Below are positions 32,191 to 40,852 of a stretch of 40,998 nucleotides of DNA, in pieces; the first letter of the stretch is position 1; the number at the start of each line of letters is the position of its first letter. This DNA is from Vicingus serpentipes (GTDB lineage: Bacteria > Bacteroidota > Bacteroidia > Flavobacteriales_E > Vicingaceae). The DNA lies in NCBI GenBank assembly GCA_024103385.1, contig JAGFIT010000085.1:1-40998 (forward strand), read 5' to 3'. A model generated the notes under the pieces. The model saw only the letters and a list, made by a program, of their open reading frames with translations. It ran no database searches and was not told the origin of the DNA. A program made the translations under genes and the position numbers.

Positions 32191-33231
32191 TTAAAAATAA
32201 TAGTTGATTTGTGAAATCATCCGTTGACTATTGAGCGGTTGATCTCCATATAGTTTTTGATAAATAGGGTGATAATAAGTGAACTCTAAACTCAATTGAT
32301 TAATAAACAAATTAACCCCTACATTGCTAAATAACACTTCTCCTCCTGAGTCGTAAAAAGGTAGGTTTTTATATTCATCCCTTCCACTTAATTCATAAGA
32401 AAGTCCTGTTTGAGGCATTAATTTCACTTTTTTGGAGAGAGGAAACAATGCAAATAGTGTTTCATTCATGTTAAACCTGTTAGCAAATCGAAACTTGTTT
32501 TTATTGGTGGTGTTTAACTTGTAGCTCGTATTAAAATGTAATCCAAAACGATTAAATTTCATTAAATACTCCAATAAAAAAAGGTAATTAAAACTACCAG
32601 TTCCAGCCTGTAAGTGGGGATCTAACTCCATGATTGGAGTTCCAAGAATAACGTTAGGTTGAATATCTGTTTCGAAGTCTACTACCGTTTCTTTGTTATA
32701 GTTTCCTGTTGGAAGTGTTCCACCAGCTCCTACAGTTACCCGATGTAAAAACCTGTTTTTTAGTAAGGTATCACCAGTTGCTTGAGAATTGTAAAGTTGA
32801 TATTTGAATAACAAATTTACATCACCAATACCACCAATGTTGCTCATCACACTATCATCACGAAGGATATAATTGTCAGCAAAATAAGTGCTTACATTCA
32901 ATTGTAATTTCCTTGTAAGATATATGTTTGCTGAAACATCATAACTATTAAATGTTTCCTGATAGATATACTTACCATTGGTTACACTAGTAGCATCTCC
33001 ACCACCGTGTTTATCAACAGGTATTCCCTTTCCTGAAAGGACAGATCCATTACCGATTTCGCTTATCGATTGAAATTGGTACTCTTTTTCAAAAATACGG
33101 TAGCGGTGTCTTAAGCCAACATTATTCTTAAAATCATTGGGTCGAAGCCCAATATAAATCGTACATAAATCGCAAGCAAAAGAAACGTTATAGATTAGTG
33201 TTAACACTAATGCTATTAATATTTTTTGCAT
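32191..33231 (-). CDS. Outer-membrane beta-barrel-like protein with N-terminal CxxC
   Basis: The 346-residue protein has signal peptide MQKILIALVLTLIYNVSFA directly followed by C20-D-L-C23. Most of the rest shows alternating aromatic and polar residues typical of beta-barrel strands (for example YLFLLEYLMKFNRFGLHFNT, LSYELSGRDEY), ending with QINYYF; a terminal aromatic is usual for outer membrane proteins. Its substrate is not evident. The CxxC at the mature N-terminus could bind a metal or form a disulfide. It is part of the MbnP/MbnH operon, 25 bp before the mbnP-like gene. Confidence 0.7.
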   Translation of the reverse strand: MQKILIALVLTLIYNVSFACDLCTIYIGLRPNDFKNNVGLRHRYRIFEKEYQFQSISEIGNGSVLSGKGIPVDKHGGGDATSVTNGKYIYQETFNSYDVSANIYLTRKLQLNVSTYFADNYILRDDSVMSNIGGIGDVNLLFKYQLYNSQATGDTLLKNRFLHRVTVGAGGTLPTGNYNKETVVDFETDIQPNVILGTPIMELDPHLQAGTGSFNYLFLLEYLMKFNRFGLHFNTSYKLNTTNKNKFRFANRFNMNETLFALFPLSKKVKLMPQTGLSYELSGRDEYKNLPFYDSGGEVLFSNVGVNLFINQLSLEFTYYHPIYQKLYGDQPLNSQRMISQINYYF

Positions 33232-33293
33232 TGTTTAATAAATAAGGTAAATAATTCAATTGATTCACATTATCACCATGTGAAATAAATGAA

Positions 33294-33680
33294 TTATGCT
33301 TCTGGTGGGGGAGTGAGAACATGCATCGTTCTGCTGGAAATAGCTTCAGTAAAACTGAACCATTTGTTTTCTTTTTTGGATAAGCCACAAGAAGATAGAG
33401 CGGTTTTATTTCCCAAATCAAAAATTAACTCTAAACTGTATTCGTTGGTGTTTTGAGAGAAAGGTAGTTCTTCCTTTTCGGTATCTACTTTAACCAACTG
33501 TTTTGCTAAATGACATTTACCATTACATTGCAGCTGAGGTTTCTCTTTGTTGATACAAAATAACTCAGTAATTTCAGCTTGATTGATAAAGTAATCAATG
33601 GTAACGAACGACTTGAAATTTACCGCATAAACGAATATAAAAGCCACAATAATTGACGATATTTGGGTTAAATACCTCAT
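33294..33680 (-). CDS. Small membrane-anchored Cys-rich protein at the head of the MbnP/MbnH operon
   Basis: The 128-residue protein has an N-terminal helix at about 7-24 and then the cluster C42-INKEKPQLQ-C52-NGK-C56-H57, followed by LAKQL. Three Cys and a His in 16 residues look like a metal site. Towards the end there is SSCGLSKKEN and a His/Pro tail. I have no domain name for it; similar proteins are seen near copper-related and MbnP-like genes in Bacteroidota (recalled, not searched). It starts the operon, with 62 bp to the next gene, and diverges from miaA with 44 bp between the starts. Confidence 0.7.
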   Translation of the reverse strand: MRYLTQISSIIVAFIFVYAVNFKSFVTIDYFINQAEITELFCINKEKPQLQCNGKCHLAKQLVKVDTEKEELPFSQNTNEYSLELIFDLGNKTALSSCGLSKKENKWFSFTEAISSRTMHVLTPPPEA

Positions 33681-33724
33681 GCCACAAAATTACACAAAAA
33701 ACGATTAGTTTAATTGAGAATTGA

Positions 33725-34636
33725 ATGAATAATAATTGCCTTATAGTTATTTTAGGTCCTACCGCCACAGGAAAAACTCATTTAGCTGCTCAATTGGCTC
33801 ATAAAATTTCAGGAGAAGTAACCAGCGCAGACTCTCGGCAAGTGTACAAAGGAATGGATGTTGGAACAGGAAAAGATTTAGCAGATTTTGAAGTAAATGG
33901 AGTTTCGGTGCCTTATCATTTAATTGACATCATTAATGCTGGAGAGGAGTACAATGTATTTCAGTACCAACAAGATTTTTTAATTGCTTACCAAAACATC
34001 CTAAAAAGAAAGAAACAAGCAATCTTGTGTGGTGGAACAGGAATGTATTTAGAGTCGGTATTAAAAGGGTACAGGATGATAGAAATTCCTGCTAATGAAA
34101 AGCTCAGAGAAGAATTACAACAAGAAGACTCAATAGCTTTAATCAATTTATTAAAACGGTATAAAAAATTACACAATACCACCGATAGTATTGATAGAGA
34201 TAGAATAATAAGAGCAATAGAAATTGCTAAATTTGAGGAGGAAAACGAGGAATTGATTCAAGATTTCCCTAAAATTGATTACCAGTTGTATGGTATTTAT
34301 TTTGAGCGAGAAGAGTTGAAAAAAAGAATTACCGAACGCTTAAAGCACCGGTTTAAGCATGAAGATATGATAGGAGAAGTAGAGCAATTGATGGCTAGTG
34401 GCGTTGCTGCTGATAAGCTGAAATTTTATGGATTGGAATACAAATTGATTACTCAGTTTTTATTGGGAGAAATTACTCGGCAAGAACTGTTTGAACAGCT
34501 CAATATTGCTATTCATCAATTTTCTAAACGACAAATGACCTGGTTTAGAAAAATGGAAAGAAATGGATTTGAAATTAATTGGTTGGATGGTAATTTATCT
34601 ACGGAAGAAAAGATTAATAGCATTTTAAAAAAATAA
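33725..34636 (+). CDS. miaA: tRNA dimethylallyltransferase (MiaA)
   Basis: The 303-residue cytoplasmic enzyme adds a dimethylallyl group to N6 of adenosine 37 in tRNAs reading UNN codons. It has the P-loop GPTATGKT (11-18), the catalytic/tRNA-binding block SADSRQVYKGMDVGTGK (34-50), LCGGTGMYLESVLKG and the C-terminal QFSKRQMTWFRKM. The sequence DVGTGKDLADFEVNGVSVPY differs from the 'NIGTAKP' form of standard MiaA, which suggests a Bacteroidota paralogue; a second miaA may exist elsewhere. Its stop is one base before the AddA-like start, so they are co-transcribed. Confidence 0.9.
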   Translation: MNNNCLIVILGPTATGKTHLAAQLAHKISGEVTSADSRQVYKGMDVGTGKDLADFEVNGVSVPYHLIDIINAGEEYNVFQYQQDFLIAYQNILKRKKQAILCGGTGMYLESVLKGYRMIEIPANEKLREELQQEDSIALINLLKRYKKLHNTTDSIDRDRIIRAIEIAKFEEENEELIQDFPKIDYQLYGIYFEREELKKRITERLKHRFKHEDMIGEVEQLMASGVAADKLKFYGLEYKLITQFLLGEITRQELFEQLNIAIHQFSKRQMTWFRKMERNGFEINWLDGNLSTEEKINSILKK

Positions 34637-34637
34637 G

Positions 34638-37600
34638 ATGGGCAATTTTGTGGTATATAATTCTTCTGCTGGCTCTGGTAAAACCTACACCTTGGTGAAA
34701 GAGTACCTTAAAATTGCCTTAGAAAATGATAATCCACATCAGTATAAAAGCATTTTGGCAACCACATTTACCAATAAGGCTGCAGCTGAAATGAAGGAAC
34801 GAGTAATTGCGGCTTTACAAGCATTATCGGGAAAAACGAAGTTAGAGGGAACGCCAAAATTTTTATTGGAAGATTTAATAAAGCCTGTATCAGAAGGCGG
34901 TTTAAGTGTAGATGTTGCAACAATAAAAGAACGAAGTCAGGAAGTGCTACGTTCTATTTTACATAACTATAATGATTTTGCAATAAGCACCATTGATAAG
35001 TTTACGCATAAAATCATTAGAACTTTTGCTCACGATTTGCATTTGCCATTAAATTTTGATGTGGCTATTGATGAGAATGAAGTGTTGAGTAAGTCGATTG
35101 ACATTATCATTGCTCAAGTAGGAGTGAATGAGAAGCTCACCCAATTGCTGGTTGAGTACACTCAGAAGAAAGCGGACAATGAAGAGAATTGGCACATTGA
35201 AAAGGATCTGTTTTTGTTTGCTAAAAATTTACTGAAAGATGATGGTGAGTTGCATTTGAAGAAGATAATGTCTCTTACCATAGAAGATTTTACGGAAATT
35301 AAACAACAATTGTATGCTCAAACTAAAAGCTTTGAAGCAGATGTTCAAGAACTAGCAAAAAAAGCTCTTCAAACCATTGAGTTAAAAGGAATAGAGCCAA
35401 AGAGTTTTTCTCGAAGTTTTTATCCTAACTATTGGAACGATTTATTGTATTTAAAAAAGCTAACACCAACACCAACAGCCATTAAAATTATTAATGGAGA
35501 ACAAGGGTGGTATGCTAAAACAGTGGATGATAGTCAACAACAATTAATAGATGCCAACCAAGAGTTATTTATTGAATTGTATGAAAGTTCAAGAACCTAT
35601 ATTGAGGAGTTTGAGAGTCAGTACGTAGTTAATAAACTACTGATTAAGAACCTCTATAATTTGGCAGTTTTAAACGAAATTGAGAAAGCCATTATTGAAT
35701 TTAAAAAAGAAAACAATGTGTTGAATATTTCCGATTTCAATAAAAAAATTGCGCAGATTGTTACCTCGGAACCCATTCCTTTTATCTATGAACGTTTGGG
35801 TGAAAAGTACCGGCATTATTTGATTGACGAATTTCAAGATACATCTATTGTTCAATGGCATAACCTGATTCCATTAATTGAAAACTCTTTAGGTAATGGA
35901 AAATTCAATATGGTAGTTGGAGATGCGAAACAAGCCATTTATCGATTTAGAGGGGGAGAAGTAGAGCAAATTATTCATCTTCCTAATATATATAAGAACA
36001 AGAATAATCCTTTGTTGTTGGAACGTGAAGCTGCTTTAACACGAAATCATAAAGCGAAAGAATTATCCAACAATTACCGCTCAAAAGAGGAGGTGGTTAA
36101 TTTTAATAATCAATTTTTTCAATCAATTGCCACCAATTTATCCAAAAAATATGCAGGATTGTATGAGCAATTAGAACAGGGTTTTGATGAAAAAAATAAT
36201 GGAGGAGGGGTATCCGTAGAATTCTTAAACGCTTTAAATAGAGAGGTATTAGAAGAGCAAACCTATCCTAAAATTATTGAAATTATTGAGCAAAATTTAT
36301 CAGATAACTACTCCTTAAAAGACATTACTATTTTAACGAGAGGAAATAAAGATGGAGCAGCTATCGCGTCCTATTTATTAGAGAAAGGGATTCCGGTTAT
36401 TTCTACGGAGAGTTTGTTGATTAACAGTTCTAAAGAGGTTCAATTTATTATTCATTTGTTTCAATACATAGAATATCCTTCTAACACACAGTTTCAATTA
36501 GAGATTATCAACTATTTAATTGCTCACCGCTATCCAAACGATTTGGTTTTTGAGGTTTTTATGAAGTATCCTAAAAATGTATTGTATCATTATTTAGCGG
36601 AAAAAGAATTGAACCTTTCTTACCATTCTATTACCAACTTTTCATTGTACGAATTGACGGAATATTTAATTCAACATTTTGGTTTGGATCAATCAGTGGA
36701 TGTTTACCTGCAATTTTTCTTAGATAAAATTTATGAATATACCAGCAGGTATGATAATTCGTTGGTCAACTTTTTAGAATGGTGGGGAGATAAACAAGAA
36801 AAATTTTCCATCATTGTTCCAGAAGGAGTAGATGCTGTTCGGGTAATGAGTATTCATAAATCCAAAGGATTAGAATTCCCAGTGGTTATTTATCCTTTTG
36901 CTATTTCAGATGTAAAAGCTAGCGAAAAATATTTTTGGACGGAAGATAGTGGCATCAATAAATTAGAATCAGCTATTTTACCGATAAATACAGAAATTCA
37001 AGCTACACGTTTTCAGGCTGTTTATGAGCAAGAGATGGAGAAATCTCGGTTGGACTTGATAAACATATTGTATGTGGCATTAACACGTCCAAAAGACCGT
37101 TTATACATTTTATCTCAGGTAAAATTTAACAAAGCAGGGGTAAGAAGTACCAGTAAACATGGTTCAGTAGCTGATTATTTATATGATTATTGTGAGTCTA
37201 ATCCTTCTAACCAAACAGATGAGTATTGTTATCGATTTGGGGCATTTCAACAGCAAGTGCCAGAATTAGCTCAATCGGCTTTAAATAGTGAGGTATTTGA
37301 CTCAGTAACATACAACAGTTGGAGGGATAAGATTCATATCAGTTACCAAGCTCCAGAGGTTTGGGATGTGGAGAGTCCAGCAACAAGTGGAGAACATGGA
37401 ACATTGATTCATAAAATATTAGCAGAAATTGTGCATCAAGAAGAGGTAGATAAAGTATTGTTAAAACTATTAAACAAAGGAGTTATACCTAGTGAGCAAT
37501 ATACATCCATCAAAAATGAAATACAGCGTATTTTAAAAATGGAAGAAATAGGAGCTCTTTTTACGGATTTTGATGAATTAAAAAATGAACGAGGTATTTT

Positions 37601-37805
37601 GTTGCCTTCGGGAGAAACCTACCAACCAGATAGGGTAGTGGTAAAAGATGGAGTTACTTATATCATAGATTATAAAACGGGAGACCAAAAGAAGTCTCAT
37701 TTTGAACAATTGGAAAACTATAAAATATTGTTAGCTCAAATGGGATATCAGCATATAAAAGGGTATTTATTGTATACCAAAGAATCTAATCTTGTAGTTG
37801 TTTAG
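34638..37805 (+). CDS. AddA-like UvrD-family helicase-nuclease (exonuclease V subunit)
   Basis: The 1055-residue protein starts with Walker A SSAGSGKT (9-16) and has the UvrD motifs TTFTNKAAAEMKERV, IDEFQDTS, VVGDAKQAIYRFRGGE, LSNNYRSKEEVVNFN, VRVMSIHKSKGLEFPVVI and ILYVALTRPKDRLYIL. The C-terminal nuclease carries GEHGTLIHKILAEIV, YQPDRVVV and YIIDYKTGDQ. This is the helicase-nuclease that resects double-strand breaks with the AddB-like protein encoded at 20959-23751. It follows miaA by one base. Pairing of the two in one window but not side by side is uncommon. All motifs look intact. Confidence 0.92.
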   Translation: MGNFVVYNSSAGSGKTYTLVKEYLKIALENDNPHQYKSILATTFTNKAAAEMKERVIAALQALSGKTKLEGTPKFLLEDLIKPVSEGGLSVDVATIKERSQEVLRSILHNYNDFAISTIDKFTHKIIRTFAHDLHLPLNFDVAIDENEVLSKSIDIIIAQVGVNEKLTQLLVEYTQKKADNEENWHIEKDLFLFAKNLLKDDGELHLKKIMSLTIEDFTEIKQQLYAQTKSFEADVQELAKKALQTIELKGIEPKSFSRSFYPNYWNDLLYLKKLTPTPTAIKIINGEQGWYAKTVDDSQQQLIDANQELFIELYESSRTYIEEFESQYVVNKLLIKNLYNLAVLNEIEKAIIEFKKENNVLNISDFNKKIAQIVTSEPIPFIYERLGEKYRHYLIDEFQDTSIVQWHNLIPLIENSLGNGKFNMVVGDAKQAIYRFRGGEVEQIIHLPNIYKNKNNPLLLEREAALTRNHKAKELSNNYRSKEEVVNFNNQFFQSIATNLSKKYAGLYEQLEQGFDEKNNGGGVSVEFLNALNREVLEEQTYPKIIEIIEQNLSDNYSLKDITILTRGNKDGAAIASYLLEKGIPVISTESLLINSSKEVQFIIHLFQYIEYPSNTQFQLEIINYLIAHRYPNDLVFEVFMKYPKNVLYHYLAEKELNLSYHSITNFSLYELTEYLIQHFGLDQSVDVYLQFFLDKIYEYTSRYDNSLVNFLEWWGDKQEKFSIIVPEGVDAVRVMSIHKSKGLEFPVVIYPFAISDVKASEKYFWTEDSGINKLESAILPINTEIQATRFQAVYEQEMEKSRLDLINILYVALTRPKDRLYILSQVKFNKAGVRSTSKHGSVADYLYDYCESNPSNQTDEYCYRFGAFQQQVPELAQSALNSEVFDSVTYNSWRDKIHISYQAPEVWDVESPATSGEHGTLIHKILAEIVHQEEVDKVLLKLLNKGVIPSEQYTSIKNEIQRILKMEEIGALFTDFDELKNERGILLPSGETYQPDRVVVKDGVTYIIDYKTGDQKKSHFEQLENYKILLAQMGYQHIKGYLLYTKESNLVVV

Positions 37806-37838
37806 CTATTTCTATAAGCAGAATTTTATTTTTGGTGG

Positions 37839-37846
37839 TATTTTTG
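37839..37846 (+). promoter_or_regulatory. Putative -7 element before the type-23-toxin-like gene
   Basis: TATTTTTG, matching TAnnTTTG, lies 18 bp before the ATG at 37865; a second match lies at 37827-37834. No well-placed -33 TTG was found. Confidence 0.35.
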
Positions 37847-37864
37847 TGAGGGATTAAAAAATCA

Positions 37865-38785
37865 ATGAAAAAATTACTACTCACAATTATCGAACTATTG
37901 ATGACTTTTTATTCTGTTTTGGGACAGAAAAGTTATTGGGGAGGAAGCGTAGGAGTGAGTATTGCTTTAGGAACACATGTCAATAGAGTAGGTATTTCTT
38001 TGTCCGCTTATTACAATTATAAATTCACACAAGTGAATGCAACCGCCAGAGGGTTTTACAATTTTTCTACTTTGGCATTGAACCAATCTACTCCAGAATT
38101 GCAGTTAGCTTTAGGAACTCAATTTGGATACAATAAAACTGATACTATTTCCAACGATTTTATTGGAATTATTGAAAACAATATGCCTTATAAAAATAGT
38201 GTAGGATATGCTTATACACATTATATTGATGGGCAAAAAACGAGTCAGGGAACAGGTATCATTGCGTTTAATATTGATAGAGTAACCATAGCATCAGAAA
38301 ATGATCTTTTTGCTGGAGGGGATGGATACAGAGATCGTTACCGAACAGGAGCATTGTATGTAGGGTATCAACATTTGGACACGAAGGTGGGTATAAATAT
38401 GACCCTTTGGACGGGAGATTATACAGGAAGTAAAAAAGTAACAGAAAGTGACTATCCTGCCCGGTTTGGTTATTTGAGTGATGATGTGAACAGTTACGGG
38501 AAATTTTCTGCTGGACTATTGAGTTTGCAGATTAAACAACTTCTGCCGTATCAGCAAATAGCACAAGCCAATATTGGTGTGGATAGTGAACATGTTAGAC
38601 ATACTATTCAGAATAAACTGATGCACGATTTGCCCTTTTTACCTCGAAAATGGATGCATACCGAACAATTGCATGTACCAATGTTGACTAAAGAAGGTGA
38701 ACAATACCTTTATTTACCTGAGCAAAAAGTAAAGCCTATCTCTTATTACTTGAGGTTGGGGATGAACAGTGGGTTGTTTTATTAA
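37865..38785 (+). CDS. Secreted protein of the polymorphic toxin type 23-like family
   Basis: The 306-residue product has signal peptide MKKLLLTIIELLMTFYSVLG and then one domain: SYWGGSVGVSIALGTHVNRV, QLALGTQFGYNKTDTISNDF, SENDLFAGGDGYRDRYRTGA, LWTGDYTGSKKVTESDYPAR and NKLMHDLPFLPRKWMHTEQL. This pattern matches, from memory, proteins annotated with a 'bacterial toxin 23' domain. Here the domain stands alone behind a signal peptide, with no immunity gene next to it, so it may be an outer-membrane or surface protein rather than a toxin. It lies downstream of the AddA-like gene and is probably transcribed on its own. Confidence 0.65.
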   Translation: MKKLLLTIIELLMTFYSVLGQKSYWGGSVGVSIALGTHVNRVGISLSAYYNYKFTQVNATARGFYNFSTLALNQSTPELQLALGTQFGYNKTDTISNDFIGIIENNMPYKNSVGYAYTHYIDGQKTSQGTGIIAFNIDRVTIASENDLFAGGDGYRDRYRTGALYVGYQHLDTKVGINMTLWTGDYTGSKKVTESDYPARFGYLSDDVNSYGKFSAGLLSLQIKQLLPYQQIAQANIGVDSEHVRHTIQNKLMHDLPFLPRKWMHTEQLHVPMLTKEGEQYLYLPEQKVKPISYYLRLGMNSGLFY

Positions 38786-38799
38786 GTAACAGTAATTAT

Positions 38800-38927
38800 C
38801 ACGAAGTTGTCATACTGATTCCGATAGCTATCGGAATGTCGAAGTATTTATCTTGCCTATTGGCAGATAGGTTCAGGATCTGTTGAGTGGAGATGCTGAA
38901 CTAAATTCAGCATGACGGTATTGGGAA
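38800..38927. repeat. Three-hairpin REP-like repeat between convergent genes
   Basis: It contains a perfect 20-bp palindrome, ATTCCGATAGCTATCGGAAT (38818-38837), then TATCTTGCC...GGCAGATA around 38848-38871, then GCTGAA-CTAAA-TTCAGC near 38902-38918 followed by ATGACGG. The ending and the 'TCAGGAT' segment are shared with the repeat in batE (1255-1470). It may act as a terminator for the two convergent genes. Confidence 0.6.
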
Positions 38928-38928
38928 T

Positions 38929-39558
38929 TCATAGATTGTCTTTCTTCCTAAAACTACAAAAAACAAAATGCTGTAATGTATCAAAAGGAGTAGGGTGATT
39001 AACGGTAATACAATTGATTTTTTCGAAATTATTTTTAAACTGATTACTCATTGTTGTTTCGGAGTATTGTTTGATATCAATACCACTACATTTTTTAGGA
39101 CCTTCCTCAGAAAAAGTACCAATAACCAAAATGCCATTATCTTTTAAACCTTGTTGAGCAGCTGCTATATAATTATTGATTTCTTTTGGTTCGGTTAAGA
39201 AATGAAACGCAGCACGGTCGTGCCAAAAATCGTATTGTTCGGTGGGTTGAAACTGAGCAGCATCAGCTACTATCCATTTTACTTTTGTTGCTTTATTACC
39301 TAAGCGTTGTTTTGCTCTCTCCAATGAAGCTGCGGATATATCTAACACGGTTATGTCTTGGTAACCTAGTTCCAATAAATGGTCTACTAAAAAGCTATCC
39401 CCACCACCCACGTCAATAATTTTTGCAGTAGTAGGAATTTGAAGTTCTTTGATGAAATTAAGCGAAGTTTGAGGGGTGGGTTGGTACCAACTTACTTCGT
39501 TCAACGCTTTGGTTACATAAATGGTTTCCCAGTGCTTTTTGCGGTTTAATTTTTCCAT
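38929..39558 (-). CDS. Class I SAM-dependent methyltransferase
   Basis: The 209-residue cytoplasmic protein starts MEKLNRKKHWETIYVTKALN and has a typical motif I (IIDVGGGDSFLVDHLLELG), then VLDISAASLERAKQRL and VADAAQFQP. The WHDRAAFHFL block resembles thiopurine/small-molecule methyltransferases of this length. The substrate is unknown. The start is followed upstream by a 244-bp palindromic element rather than a clear promoter. It converges with the toxin-23-like gene across a REP-like repeat. Confidence 0.85.
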   Translation of the reverse strand: MEKLNRKKHWETIYVTKALNEVSWYQPTPQTSLNFIKELQIPTTAKIIDVGGGDSFLVDHLLELGYQDITVLDISAASLERAKQRLGNKATKVKWIVADAAQFQPTEQYDFWHDRAAFHFLTEPKEINNYIAAAQQGLKDNGILVIGTFSEEGPKKCSGIDIKQYSETTMSNQFKNNFEKINCITVNHPTPFDTLQHFVFCSFRKKDNL

Positions 39559-39584
39559 TGGGTGTCTTTGCTATATCATATTGG

Positions 39585-39828
39585 TGATAACGACAACTGT
39601 ATGTTGCAGTTTGTTCTGTTGATTAATAGCTACTAAACTAATGAAATTTTGTAGAAATTTCAATTTACGATTAACAGTCAAGTAGCTATATAGTTCGTTG
39701 TCCACAGCAAGGATGCAACTTGCAAAATTTTTAGATAACCACCTACAAAATGAATGGCATTTACTTACAAAAGTTTCAAATAACTAAGCCGCTCGCAAGC
39801 AAAATGCAATATGACAGATTGTTGGGGC
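39585..39828. repeat. 244-bp foldback element (site B) next to the DUF4236 gene
   Basis: Arms at 39585-39612 (TGATAACGACAACTGTATGT, then TGCAGTTT) and 39799-39828 (GCAAAATGCAATATGACAGA, then TTGTTGGGGC) are inverted and match ACAA-CTGT-AT-TTGCA-TTT with single extra bases in one arm. Inside, AATAGCTACT (39627-39636) pairs with AAGTAGCTAT. There is no ORF in it. Its right edge carries TTGTTGGGGCAT (39819-39830), the inverse of a motif on the other side of the DUF4236 gene. Confidence 0.65.
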
Positions 39829-39833
39829 ATGTT

Positions 39834-40841
39834 TTATTTATTGATTTCAAATTGGTTATCAATTAGTTCGTCAATCTTCTTAATCGCTTTCTTTTCATTA
39901 GACGTAATGTTAAGGTCAATTTTAACAATTAATTTAGCATATTGTTTCAGAGAATAAATATACTCGTCTAAAGTATTATGTTTATGTATAATTAATAATT
40001 TCAGCAAAGAGAGGTCTTCATTCTTATGATTTTTTGCACTGATTAAGTGGTTGCAAAAATTGTAGTACGATTCTCTGTCTTTATCAAGTAATGTTTTGAG
40101 TTCATCATAATCATCTGCTACTTTAGGATTATAAACTTTATAACCTAAAAAGGCAAGTCCAAATAATTCAATAGAATCTTTATTTATTAATTCTTGTTCC
40201 GTACATATTTCAAATATCAAATAAACATCAAAAAGCAATAGTAAAGGAATTGTAACTTCATTTTTTGAATTTTTTAAGTTCTCAATAAAACTCATATCTC
40301 GTTCTATGGTTTTTACAATTTCAGAAAGTGGTGTAGCTAATTCATCAATACTTAAATAGAGTCCATAATCAATATCTGAGATACTATCTTGAGTTAAATG
40401 TGGTTTGATTTTAGAATATAGATTAGGTATTTTAATATCATCATTGGACTTTACATATTTTTCTTGGGTTTCATTCCAAATCAGTTCGTTGTTTTCAGCT
40501 TTTTTGCTTGACTTGATTACATACATAATCAAATCGTATATTGTAAGAACTAACCATTTGAATATGTTAAACACAAATGAAAATATTAAAACGAAAATTT
40601 CCCATGTTAAAAAGAAAAAAAGAAAAATCAAGCCAAACAGAATAAAGTCTATCAGTCCATCACTTCTTTTACCACTCCAGCGTTTTCTGTAATAAAATCC
40701 AGGGATTCCAGTTCTAATTGAAAAGCCTTTGGCACCGATTGTGCCAAATTTTGTTCTTACACTTGGGGATACTCCAGATTTACTGACATTAAAGCCAAGA
40801 CCTTTACCCAAGTTTAATCTTCTTTGAAAAATAAATCCCAT
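39834..40841 (-). CDS. DUF4236-domain membrane protein
   Basis: The 335-residue protein is read from ATG 40841, because DUF4236 proteins start MGF (here MGFIFQRRLNLGKGLGFNVS); the upstream ATG adds only MNI. The DUF4236 domain covers about 1-55 (SKSGVSPSV, TIGAKGFSIRTGIPGFYY). A hydrophobic region follows with two likely helices (about 65-110), then a 220-residue soluble part rich in Lys, Asp and Ile with no recognised fold (for example IDYGLYLSIDELATPLSEIV). The function is unknown. The gene is bracketed by inverted TTGTTGGGGCAT motifs attached to foldback sequences, which suggests it is a mobile or exchangeable unit. Its soluble part looks lower in G+C than the neighbouring core genes by eye. 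Confidence 0.75.
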   Translation of the reverse strand: MGFIFQRRLNLGKGLGFNVSKSGVSPSVRTKFGTIGAKGFSIRTGIPGFYYRKRWSGKRSDGLIDFILFGLIFLFFFLTWEIFVLIFSFVFNIFKWLVLTIYDLIMYVIKSSKKAENNELIWNETQEKYVKSNDDIKIPNLYSKIKPHLTQDSISDIDYGLYLSIDELATPLSEIVKTIERDMSFIENLKNSKNEVTIPLLLLFDVYLIFEICTEQELINKDSIELFGLAFLGYKVYNPKVADDYDELKTLLDKDRESYYNFCNHLISAKNHKNEDLSLLKLLIIHKHNTLDEYIYSLKQYAKLIVKIDLNITSNEKKAIKKIDELIDNQFEINK

Positions 40842-40852
40842 AATATTCAAAT

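Noticed and set aside
33188..33421. 77-codon minus-strand ORF between the barrel-like and Cys-rich genes
   Set aside because: It overlaps the coding frames of both neighbours, and its sequence has no protein-like pattern.
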